This document shows, piece after piece, positions 40,919 to 50,313 of a DNA stretch of 64,000 nucleotides (its first letter is position 1; every line of letters starts with the position of its first letter). Both the position numbers and the translations under genes were made by a program. A model generated the notes under the pieces. That model was not told the origin of the DNA and did no database searches. It saw only the letters and a program-made list of their open reading frames with translations. Origin of the DNA: an uncultured Gammaproteobacteria bacterium (GTDB lineage: Bacteria > Pseudomonadota > Gammaproteobacteria > Eutrophobiales > Eutrophobiaceae). The stretch lies in assembly GCA_943788815.1 (NCBI GenBank), contig CALSRS010000001.1:1301501-1365500 (forward strand), in the 5' to 3' direction.

Positions 40919-42265
40919 CTATACCAGGCCAGGCAAAATGCCGGTGGCATCGCTGGTGTCATTTGAGACAAATTCATCAGTAGGTGTTTCAAACATATCC
41001 ATCACTGCCAAATGCAGATTGGATAAAGGCTCGCTGTTATATCGGACATGACGTCCACCATTGATTCGACCCTGGCCTGCTCCCAATACCAAGGTAGGAA
41101 CATCATTATGGATATGCAGGTTACCGTCACTCAATGCACTACCTGCAATAATAATTGAATTATCCAGTAGTGATGTATCGCCTTCCATAGTGGTCTTCAT
41201 CTTATTCAGGAAATATGCGAGCAATTTAGATTGATACAGATTAACTTTCTTTAACATCTCGATGGCAGGCTTATTTCCTTTATGATGTGAAAGTGAATGA
41301 TGACCATCCTGGGCACCCAGCTCCAGATAATTACGGTTAGTCCCTTCATGGCCCATCATAAATGCAACCACACGGGTCATGTCAGTCTGGTAGGCAAGAA
41401 ACATTAGATCAAAAATCAAACGTGCATGCTCATCATACCTGGCCGGGATACCAGCAGGCCGGTTAAAATCCGCAACTTCCTTGCTTTCACCAGCAACTTT
41501 GGTTTCTGCTACCTGTATACCTCTTTCAATATCTCTGACGGCATCAAGATATTCTTCTATCTTATACTTGTCATTGCTATTAACCCGTTTCATTAATCGG
41601 TTTGCCCTTGAGTTTACCGAATCCAGCACACTGCTACGTTCCTCAATACGCTGCTTCATCGCCTTAGGATCGACTGTATCAGTGTCACCAAATAGACGTT
41701 CAAATACTTTTCGGGGATTATCCTGCGTAGGTAAAGGTGAAGTCGCCGAAGACCAACTTAAGGTACTGCGATAAAATCCATCGTAATCAACTTCGTTACC
41801 ACCTGCCCATTCAGCTGGATCCAGACCCAATTGCAGTGATGCCATCTGGGTTTGTGAGCCAATCTTTCTGGCCACATATTGATCAACAGAGATACCCACC
41901 GAATTATCATAAGGATGTACACCCGTCAGGTAAGCGGCACAGGGTCTGGCATGGGTTCCACCTCGTTCCCCTGGTCTGAGATCCGCAGCCTTAATATCCA
42001 GGCCGCTCAATACCAGCATGTCATCTCTATAGGGTGCCAATGGGGCAAGAGTCGGCGTCAGTTCATAATCACGCCCCTGACTTTTTGGCGTCCAGTTTTC
42101 CATGATGCGTCCCACAGGTAGATAGATATACCCGAGTCTTAATGGATTTTTAGCCGGTGATGCAGCCAGGGCAGGAACCATGGCATCCAGAAAAGGCAGA
42201 GCAAGTGAAGCACCTGCACCTTTTAAGAAGGTACGACGCGGTAGAGATTTTTTAAATATCATCAT
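40919..42265 (-). CDS. DUF1552 family protein, Tat-exported (cassette copy 3)
   Basis: 448 aa; LPRRTFLKGAGASLALPFLDAMVPALAA; FMMGHEGTNRNYLELGAQDGHHSLSHHKGN. Confidence 0.85.
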   Translation of the reverse strand: MMIFKKSLPRRTFLKGAGASLALPFLDAMVPALAASPAKNPLRLGYIYLPVGRIMENWTPKSQGRDYELTPTLAPLAPYRDDMLVLSGLDIKAADLRPGERGGTHARPCAAYLTGVHPYDNSVGISVDQYVARKIGSQTQMASLQLGLDPAEWAGGNEVDYDGFYRSTLSWSSATSPLPTQDNPRKVFERLFGDTDTVDPKAMKQRIEERSSVLDSVNSRANRLMKRVNSNDKYKIEEYLDAVRDIERGIQVAETKVAGESKEVADFNRPAGIPARYDEHARLIFDLMFLAYQTDMTRVVAFMMGHEGTNRNYLELGAQDGHHSLSHHKGNKPAIEMLKKVNLYQSKLLAYFLNKMKTTMEGDTSLLDNSIIIAGSALSDGNLHIHNDVPTLVLGAGQGRINGGRHVRYNSEPLSNLHLAVMDMFETPTDEFVSNDTSDATGILPGLV

Positions 42266-42349
42266 GGTAGCTGTGCCTCTGCATTATCTTCTTATCTAAT
42301 TCTTGTCTATTTACTGTCAAAATTCAAATTGTCAAAATTATTCAGCAAT

Positions 42350-44761
42350 TTACCGGGCTTTTCGATACTGAAACGGCCTGCTTTCAACCACTGCCTGGAT
42401 GAGTGCAGACCAGGTATATCCCTGGTCACCAATTTTCCTCACAATGTCCCTGACTTCGGGTTGATCATAATATTCCAGTCCGCGACCCAGGGCATAGGTC
42501 AGCATTTTTTCTGCTACGGTATGTACCATACGATCAGAATGACTGACGAGTCTTTCCCGGAATTCACTGGTGGAACTAAAAGGACTTCCATCGAACAAGA
42601 TACCTTCGGGATTCACATCAGTCCCTGCCTCTTCATAGCGGGTTCGATACGCCCCTATGGCATTATAGTTTTCAAGGGCAAAACCAATGGGATCCATAAG
42701 TTTATGACATGATGCGCAAACGGGATTCGCACGGTGCTTTTCCATGGCCTGCTTCATTGTCATTACCTTGCCGTCATCACTTTCCACCTGAAGTACAGGT
42801 TGAAAGGCATCATCAGGTGGAGGAGGTGGTGGCATATTCAACAGGTTTTCCAACACCCATTTTCCTCGTAATACAGGGGAAGTCCTATTATTGTAGGAAG
42901 TTGCTGTTAGCAGGCTGCCTTTTCCTAACAGGCCAATACGTTCTTCATGCTCTTTGAGATCAACTTTCCTGAAGCGACTACCATGGACACCTGCTATGCC
43001 GTAATGCCTGGCCAGTCGCTCATTAAGATACGTAAAGTCTGATGTTAATAGTTCATTGATACTCTGATCTTCGCGCACCATATCTGAGAACCACATATGT
43101 GTTTCAATTTTCATGGCCTCGCGAAGTTCATTATCAAACTCAGCAAATATCTCGGGATGAGGGGCAATAATGTCCATGTCTCTTACCGACAACCATTGAT
43201 TGCCGAAATTGTTTATAAAGGTATTCGATCTGGGATCGGCTAATAATCTCGAAACTTGTGCATTGAGTATTCCAGGTTCTCCCAAGCTGCCTTGCTCAGC
43301 AAGTGATATCAATTCTTCATCCGGTAAACTGTTCCATAAAAAGAAAGACAAACGGGATGCCAATTCAAGATCTGATATAGGGTATATGGAACCCGGCACA
43401 ACACTGTTGGGATCTTCTTCAACACGAAACAGAAATTCTGGACCAGACAGAATGCCCTGTAGAGCAAGACTAATGCCTCCCTTAAAACCATTTCTGTCCC
43501 TGCCTGTCTGAAACAGGTCCATAAGTTCTTTCATATCGGTATCGCTAACCGGACGTCGGTATGCCTGGACTGCCAGTCCCGATAGAATACGTTTGGCACA
43601 CTGGTCTTGTTCATCTGTTGAGTCGGGTGTGCAGGTAAATATCTTTTCCTGGCTGGCCGTTATCCCAGGGCCGGAGGCCTTAAATGGTCCGGTAATGGTG
43701 ACGCTGGCAACTGCGGGCTCTCCACCCTTGTAGGAACCAATATCCAACAGCGTCATTTCTGGTTTTTTCATACCGGTAGGCTTGGTATCGTAGTCAACAA
43801 ATGAAACCCCTAGCAGATGAGAGCCTGCTGTTGCAGTAAATACTACTTCAAGTACTTCGTCTGCATTAAATTCATATTTTGTCTGTTCAGCTTCGCCCGC
43901 ATAGGCCGGGTTCTGACTTTCATTAAACAATGGACCACTGGCGCCCAGCCGTTTTCCACCAATATCAATTAGCTGCAAACGTTCATGGTCCAGCCGGATA
44001 TCCAGCTGGTGCTGATTACGCAAGCCACGGATATAACCCTCCATACTTCGTTGAAACTTCACATTGATCCTATACTCACCGTCCATAGGAAAATAATGAT
44101 CAAAGGCAACACCGCCCCGGGTACCCAACGGGAGGTTTTCATTCATTCTTGATCTCTGAATGAATTCAGGTGAGACATTAACAGTCTCACTTGCGGGTAA
44201 CATCTCATCGGGGCCTACAGCGAGCTTGCTTATCTTGCTAGCAGCTAACATGTATTGTTCCATTAACAAAGGAGATACAGCGAGTACATCAGCAATATTG
44301 TCAAACCCATGGCCGATATTGTCAGGTGGCAATAATTCCTGGACATCCACATCCATAGCGAGGAGATCGCGTATGGCATTTGCATATTCTGTTCGATTTA
44401 ATCTACGAACGGTGACACTACCTGGATTAAGATTCGATTCAGCAAGCTTGTCCAGTTCGGTTTGCAGGTAAGTGATGAGTTGATGATATTCTTGATCTGT
44501 AGGCCGTACTGGTATTCCTACAGGGGGCATTGCCCTTAGCGTCAGTTTTAAATTGACCCTTTCCCATAGTGCCGGATCCTGAGTAATATCATTAATATCC
44601 GCTTTATCAAGGAGCAGGTTGGCTGTCTTTAAGGTTTCGTTGTGACAACTCACACAATACTTATTTACCAAGGCCCGATTGTCTGACTGTGCCTGTACCA
44701 GACTTGAAAAAATCAGTAATACAAAAGATATGCTTAGGTAATTAAATCTGTAACCACACAT
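42350..44761 (-). CDS. DUF1592/DUF1588-type dihaem cytochrome c protein (cassette copy 3)
   Basis: 803 aa; CVSCHNE and CASCHKLMDPIGFALENYNAIG; RLSFFLWNSLPDEELI. Confidence 0.85.
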   Translation of the reverse strand: MCGYRFNYLSISFVLLIFSSLVQAQSDNRALVNKYCVSCHNETLKTANLLLDKADINDITQDPALWERVNLKLTLRAMPPVGIPVRPTDQEYHQLITYLQTELDKLAESNLNPGSVTVRRLNRTEYANAIRDLLAMDVDVQELLPPDNIGHGFDNIADVLAVSPLLMEQYMLAASKISKLAVGPDEMLPASETVNVSPEFIQRSRMNENLPLGTRGGVAFDHYFPMDGEYRINVKFQRSMEGYIRGLRNQHQLDIRLDHERLQLIDIGGKRLGASGPLFNESQNPAYAGEAEQTKYEFNADEVLEVVFTATAGSHLLGVSFVDYDTKPTGMKKPEMTLLDIGSYKGGEPAVASVTITGPFKASGPGITASQEKIFTCTPDSTDEQDQCAKRILSGLAVQAYRRPVSDTDMKELMDLFQTGRDRNGFKGGISLALQGILSGPEFLFRVEEDPNSVVPGSIYPISDLELASRLSFFLWNSLPDEELISLAEQGSLGEPGILNAQVSRLLADPRSNTFINNFGNQWLSVRDMDIIAPHPEIFAEFDNELREAMKIETHMWFSDMVREDQSINELLTSDFTYLNERLARHYGIAGVHGSRFRKVDLKEHEERIGLLGKGSLLTATSYNNRTSPVLRGKWVLENLLNMPPPPPPDDAFQPVLQVESDDGKVMTMKQAMEKHRANPVCASCHKLMDPIGFALENYNAIGAYRTRYEEAGTDVNPEGILFDGSPFSSTSEFRERLVSHSDRMVHTVAEKMLTYALGRGLEYYDQPEVRDIVRKIGDQGYTWSALIQAVVESRPFQYRKAR

Positions 44762-44879
44762 GGTAAGTCCCCCGGATTAACCAGTTCTGCTACAGAAATT
44801 ATACGCTCCCCGCTGATATTATCGACCCACGGGAAGCGCAAATATTATGGAAATGATTCTTTGTATAAATATAGATTAT

Positions 44880-46652
44880 TTAAGGCAAAGCAAAGACATA
44901 CACGGCATTATGACCTCGTGGTGTCGATAACGCAGCCAAATCCAGGGGTCTTTGGGTTGCAGAATTACCATCCCCGGTCATGACGGCAATATACTGCTTA
45001 CCATCAACGGCATAACTAATGGTGCTCATCTGTATGACCCCGCCCAGGGCGATTTCCCACAGGATTTCACCATCATCCGCATCAAAGGCTCGAAAACGCC
45101 GGTCCATGTCCCCCCAGAATATGAGATCTCCCGCCGTTGCCAGCACCGCGCCATTTCCTGGCAAGCCTGATTCAAAAAGGCGAGTCAGTTCCCCGGTACT
45201 AATATCTATCTTACCCAGGGCATAGGCCTCATCGGGATCGACACCGGGTCGTAATATCCCATTTCTGTCCCGATATCCCGAAGGGCTGGAGAGATCCGCC
45301 GTCATGCCCAGACAATAATCATGAAACGCCACATAGACAGAATTGGTACGCGGATGATAGGCCATGGGCCAGTAACCACGGGTATTGTGATAACAGGTAA
45401 TGACGGAGTCACCGTCTTCTTTAAAGACGTTGTCCCAGTTGATCTCGGCAACACCGGTATTGACATCAATGTTAGAAATATTGAATCTGGCATCATCCAC
45501 AGGAAACGGCATGGCCCAGAGAAATTCTCCATCATCGGCATCCAGTACCCACATCCCGCCACCTTCTCCGATGTGTACCACCACATCGTATTCTTCATTG
45601 GGATCAATGTTGGGATTGATCCACTTCACTTTCGTTGGATCCGGTTTGAGTGTGGTCCTCGCCAGGACACGTTCGTGGGTATGATCCGCATCCCAATCAT
45701 CCCCCGGCAGGTGCTGGTAATACCAGGAGAGTTCTCCTGAGTCCGCCTTTAATGCAATTGTGGAATTACTGAAGAGATCCGCCGGCGCCGTGCGGGACGT
45801 TCCGTCAGGACTGCCGTGCCGACTGAGGCGAGTATAGGGTTGAGGATTCGCAATCCCCCAATAAATCAAACCATTATCAGGATCATAAGATCCAGGTAGT
45901 CCCCAGGGAGAGGCCACGCGTTTTTCTGTCGGCACATTTCCCCAACTATCACCCCCAAAATCCCCTTCACCTGCCGCGGTATGGAAACGCCAGGTCTCCT
46001 CGCCGGTCATGGCATCATTAGCCCCAATATAACAATTGGTATAATTTCGACATGCGCGGGCGGTAATAACATTTCCCTCAACCACGATCGGGGCAGAGGT
46101 ATTTTTTGACCCTGAACCCGGCTCATAGGATTCAACTTCCCAACGTACACTGCCATCCCGGGCATCCAGTGCCACAAGATAACCATCTGGCGATGTGTAG
46201 TAGATCATATCATGGTAGATAGCGAGCGACTTGGAACTGGTACCGGCTATGGCAGATAAACGCACACCACTTGGTGCTTCGCGATTGTATTCCCATACCA
46301 GGTCACCATTGGTAGCGTTCAGGGCAACAACTGAATTGGTTGGTGAAACCACATACATAATACCGTTGTAAACTATCGGGATGGTCTGTTGTGTGCCATC
46401 CGTCATCCCCCGAGACCACACCATCTGTAAGCCATCCACATTATCACGCGTAATCTCAGCTAGGGGACTGAAACGTTGCTCATCATAAGTACGACCCAAC
46501 ATCAACCAGTCATCAGGGGATGGGTTGGTTAACATGTCGGACGTAACTGGACTAAAATTACCAGTTTGCGCCAAGGACTGACCTATACACAGTATTAAAC
46601 TAATAAAAACTATTTGTGACCGTATTGTTATTTTCATGGTTTCTCCCCCCAT
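44880..46652 (-). CDS. PQQ-dependent alcohol dehydrogenase-family quinoprotein
   Basis: 590 aa (start possibly at 46637, MKITIRSQ); DWLMLGRTYDEQRFSPLAEITRDNV, PGDDWDADHTHE, GDLIFWGDMDRRFRAFDADDGEILWE. Confidence 0.9.
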   Translation of the reverse strand: MGGETMKITIRSQIVFISLILCIGQSLAQTGNFSPVTSDMLTNPSPDDWLMLGRTYDEQRFSPLAEITRDNVDGLQMVWSRGMTDGTQQTIPIVYNGIMYVVSPTNSVVALNATNGDLVWEYNREAPSGVRLSAIAGTSSKSLAIYHDMIYYTSPDGYLVALDARDGSVRWEVESYEPGSGSKNTSAPIVVEGNVITARACRNYTNCYIGANDAMTGEETWRFHTAAGEGDFGGDSWGNVPTEKRVASPWGLPGSYDPDNGLIYWGIANPQPYTRLSRHGSPDGTSRTAPADLFSNSTIALKADSGELSWYYQHLPGDDWDADHTHERVLARTTLKPDPTKVKWINPNIDPNEEYDVVVHIGEGGGMWVLDADDGEFLWAMPFPVDDARFNISNIDVNTGVAEINWDNVFKEDGDSVITCYHNTRGYWPMAYHPRTNSVYVAFHDYCLGMTADLSSPSGYRDRNGILRPGVDPDEAYALGKIDISTGELTRLFESGLPGNGAVLATAGDLIFWGDMDRRFRAFDADDGEILWEIALGGVIQMSTISYAVDGKQYIAVMTGDGNSATQRPLDLAALSTPRGHNAVYVFALP

Positions 46653-46734
46653 GATTGATATGACATTATCAAAATAGTGCCATATCCATACAACTTGTAC
46701 TAGCTGATAATCAAAATTTGAAAAATGGCAAAAA

Positions 46735-46759
46735 AAAACCGGGGACTAGCCCCGGTTTT
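46735..46759 (-). terminator. intrinsic terminator of the TonB receptor gene
   Basis: AAAACCGGGG-ACTAG-CCCCGGTTTT with A8 on the left side (U-tract on minus). Confidence 0.85.
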
Positions 46760-46779
46760 ATGATGTAACTACTATTTAC

Positions 46780-49560
46780 TTATTGAAAGTTATAACGGAA
46801 ATTCACACCATAGCTACGGAAGTTATTCGGTGAAAATTGAATACTCTGATAACCGTTCGGTTCAACATCAAATTCAGGATGATAAGTAGGCTTGGCCCCC
46901 AGCATGTTACGCACAAACGCTGAAATCTCCCAGGTTTCATCCACATCACTTAAACCTACCGTCCAGTTGAAGTCACCATGGGTGTCCCACTTATCGGTCT
47001 TGGTAAAGGCGTTGACGTCGGTGACATACCCATCAGAATAATATCCCTTGAAGTTAGAGGTCGCCTTGAACTGGTTGCCTACCGGCATCCAGAAATCCAG
47101 TGTCAACACAAACTTCCAGTCTGGAGTCTTGGCGGTCTCTTCTCCAGCCCTATCGATGAAGAAATCACCGTCGACCAAAGTACAGTTGTTACTGGTAAAA
47201 TTACGCTCTTCCTCCAGGGTACAATTGCCACCGAATTCTATAAACTCACCATCCATGAACGCGCCTGCCAGACTGGCGGTCAACTGTTCGGTGGCGGCGT
47301 AGTTGAAATTAAATTCCAGTCCGCGTACCCGCTGAATACCGGCATTGACATTGAGGAACGGGTCCTCTTCATTCCCGGTGGCCACCGTGGTTTGCAGGTC
47401 AAAGAACTTGGTATCGAACAAACCAATGTCGTACCGGGCACGGCCATCAAACAAGTCGCCCTTGACACCCAGTTCATAGGTCCTTGCCGTTTCTGGCAGG
47501 AATCCAAAGCCATCGGAGTCTGAGTTAAGCGTGGTCACACCAGTATCAAAACCACCGGCCTTGAAGGCCTCTGCCCAGCGGGCATAGAAGGAGTGGTTAT
47601 CCAGCTTGTAACGCAGGGTAACGGTGGGATCAAACGCGGTTGAGTTGAATATTCCATCGCCATTAGGGTTCGATCGCGTAGTAGTGGGTGTCCAGGGTTC
47701 ACGCCGCAGGCTCTCGCCATCCTCGGGCCCGCCCAGGGTATTGACCGTACGGTTAGGATAGATCAAGGCCCCTATTGCGTGGGTCCGTGGACTACGCCAG
47801 TTGGGTGGTGTCTCCCGCCCACTTGGACCGTCATAATCCAGAATCCAGAGCTCGTCTACATCTGCCCCGGGCAGGGTAAACATTACCTGATCTTCGGTTA
47901 CCTGAAGCGCACCAGGGTGCATTACACAAGTGTCCGGATCAAAATTCCCGCCACCCTCGTCTTCATCCGTAACAGCAGAACGACTGCCCCCAGAATTATC
48001 TGAATCGCAAGGCATGGAATCAAATACCCACTGCCCGGCGACACCGGCGATGGCACCGCTCTTGTTCAGGTCCACATAACGACCACCCAGGTCAATGGCG
48101 GCACGGTCATCCAGAAAGTTAAAGGTCACCGAGGCAAATGCCGTCTTCCATTCCTGATCTTCGGCAACGATGTCATTAGACCGTATCCCCCGGCGAACAT
48201 TGGGCCGGGTGGAGTTGGAGGTGATATCATAGTCCGTGGACTGTATGAAGAAACCCACCATCCATTCGATCATCCCACCAGAGGGCGAGGTAAACCGTAG
48301 TTCTGAACTCCATTGTTCATACAGTTCCACACGGTTCTGATAATTCAACAGAAATGGGGAGTTGGAATTGTCCCGGGTATTCACGCGGTCAAATTCACTG
48401 TAACCCGACAGGGAGTTGATCTCGATACCGTTGTCCATGGTGTAGGTCATATCCAGATAACCTGTCATAGAATCGGTCTTATCGATACCACGGGTGCCAT
48501 AGGGACTACCGTAAGAGCCACCGGATTGTTCCCACAACAGTTCATTATAGGCACCCAATGCCTCACGGGCATCGATGGCACCGGTAACGGAATTCTCTTC
48601 ACGTATATTCAGGGGCGGCGCATAGAAAGGCCCACCATTACTGATACCCTTGTTGGAATTAAAACAATCACCGTCTATATCGACATCCTGACTCCAGTCT
48701 TCTCCCCTTGGTGCCGGTGCAAAAACAGAGTTTTCCTGTCCTTCATCACCCGCCCTGGAGATATCATTTCTTCCATATATGAGTGGTCCATCAGTCAGAC
48801 AAACATGAGTCGCCTCAGGAAATTTTTCATAACCAGATGCCTCGAGCTTGAGGCGTGCCTCAAAGTTGCTGGTAGGAGTCCACTGCAAAATGACACGACC
48901 ACCCAGATTTTCATAATCACCAATTTTTAGTCCAGACACGACGTCTCTCATGAAACCTTCTGTGGTCTCATACTTGGTTGCAACTCGAATACCGAGGGTA
49001 TCAGTGATGGGGCCACCAATCGCGGCTTCAAATACACCCTTGGCGTTATTACCGTATTCAGCATCCACATAGCCTTCCCAGGAATCAGTAGGGCGGGCAC
49101 TCTGAATATTGAATGCACCAGCGGTGGCGCTCATACCAAAGAATACTGGTTGGGGGCCTTTTAGGATCTCGATCCTGTCCAGATCCATGAACGCGGTCTT
49201 GACCTGTGCAGGACGACCGTAGTGAATACCATCGATAAAGATAGGAACTGCCTGCTCGACTGTCAGTGCATTACCTGATGAACCAAAGCCACGAACAGTA
49301 CGCTCGGTTGAAAGAAAACCCTGATCATCAACCAGCACCGTAGGGGAGAAGTTAGCCAGATCATCCAGATTTCGATAACCCTGTTTCTGTAATTCAGCAC
49401 CACTGAAGGCCTCTATAGATATAGGCACCTCTTGCAAGGACTGGGTACGACGCTGGGCCGTGACCACAACTTCCTCAAGCACCTGGGCTGATACCAGCAC
49501 CGGACTGAGCATTAATGTTGAAATTACAGTGCCGAGCACCGCTTTAATGTATTTGGACAT
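46780..49560 (-). CDS. TonB-dependent receptor
   Basis: 926 aa; LEEVVVTAQRRTQSLQEVPISIEAFSGAELQKQG, DRIEILKGPQPVFFGMSATAGAFNIQSARP, C-terminal FRYNFQ. Confidence 0.95.
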   Translation of the reverse strand: MSKYIKAVLGTVISTLMLSPVLVSAQVLEEVVVTAQRRTQSLQEVPISIEAFSGAELQKQGYRNLDDLANFSPTVLVDDQGFLSTERTVRGFGSSGNALTVEQAVPIFIDGIHYGRPAQVKTAFMDLDRIEILKGPQPVFFGMSATAGAFNIQSARPTDSWEGYVDAEYGNNAKGVFEAAIGGPITDTLGIRVATKYETTEGFMRDVVSGLKIGDYENLGGRVILQWTPTSNFEARLKLEASGYEKFPEATHVCLTDGPLIYGRNDISRAGDEGQENSVFAPAPRGEDWSQDVDIDGDCFNSNKGISNGGPFYAPPLNIREENSVTGAIDAREALGAYNELLWEQSGGSYGSPYGTRGIDKTDSMTGYLDMTYTMDNGIEINSLSGYSEFDRVNTRDNSNSPFLLNYQNRVELYEQWSSELRFTSPSGGMIEWMVGFFIQSTDYDITSNSTRPNVRRGIRSNDIVAEDQEWKTAFASVTFNFLDDRAAIDLGGRYVDLNKSGAIAGVAGQWVFDSMPCDSDNSGGSRSAVTDEDEGGGNFDPDTCVMHPGALQVTEDQVMFTLPGADVDELWILDYDGPSGRETPPNWRSPRTHAIGALIYPNRTVNTLGGPEDGESLRREPWTPTTTRSNPNGDGIFNSTAFDPTVTLRYKLDNHSFYARWAEAFKAGGFDTGVTTLNSDSDGFGFLPETARTYELGVKGDLFDGRARYDIGLFDTKFFDLQTTVATGNEEDPFLNVNAGIQRVRGLEFNFNYAATEQLTASLAGAFMDGEFIEFGGNCTLEEERNFTSNNCTLVDGDFFIDRAGEETAKTPDWKFVLTLDFWMPVGNQFKATSNFKGYYSDGYVTDVNAFTKTDKWDTHGDFNWTVGLSDVDETWEISAFVRNMLGAKPTYHPEFDVEPNGYQSIQFSPNNFRSYGVNFRYNFQ

Positions 49561-49927
49561 TTAAATCCCCTAATAAAAAATTAATTAAATTGAATATATT
49601 TAGACTACGAAAGGATAGTATACGAAAAGATACCCCGTATAATCAATACCACAAATTGAAATATATCCAAATAAAACCTGTTATTTCAACTATTTGTAGA
49701 TTTACAACAGTTAGTGTTATAAATAATATTGGTATGGAGTTAGGGCATATAATCAAAATGGAATTTTTGTGAAAAATACCAGTTTAATTAAGTCTGATTC
49801 ACACTCCCAAAGATTAATTCTTCAGTATTAACAGCTTCCAAATTGATATTCTTGCTGTCCCGTGATGGTACCGGACGCTAGAAGATATCAATGACCCGCG
49901 GGCAAAAAAGGCCTGTTTTTTAAAGGT

Positions 49928-50302
49928 TTAGTCTCCAGACAGCAGGGGAATGTCATCCGGGTTTGGCGAGGTTGGAATATTTTGAAGATAAGAATAAATC
50001 TCTTGCAGCACATCCTCACTCATTATATTTGGTGAATAGGCGGGCATAACATTTCTGGGACGTCTTACCTGATTGGCAAATGCTTCATACGGGATCAAAG
50101 GCGCTACCAGCTTTAAGTTTAGACCTCCCTGCCCCTGAAAACCATGACACTGCCAGCATCCCATCTCGACATATTCGCGGTAGCCAGCCGGATGCTGTGA
50201 ATCATCCACTACACCCATAAAGTCCAGGGTCTGTTGAGCAGTAGCAAGATGGCTAGCTAATCCAAATAGAAAACCAATCAGGATTTTTTTTCTTATATTC
50301 AT
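49928..50302 (-). CDS. c-type cytochrome
   Basis: 124 aa; signal peptide, haem motif CWQCHGFQGQGG, RNVMPAYSPNIMS. Confidence 0.85.
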   Translation of the reverse strand: MNIRKKILIGFLFGLASHLATAQQTLDFMGVVDDSQHPAGYREYVEMGCWQCHGFQGQGGLNLKLVAPLIPYEAFANQVRRPRNVMPAYSPNIMSEDVLQEIYSYLQNIPTSPNPDDIPLLSGD

Positions 50303-50313
50303 TATGTGTATCC

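Noticed and set aside
48313-48930. 205 aa plus-strand ORF
   Set aside because: Lies fully antisense to the well-supported TonB receptor at 46780-49560; likely a codon-bias artefact.
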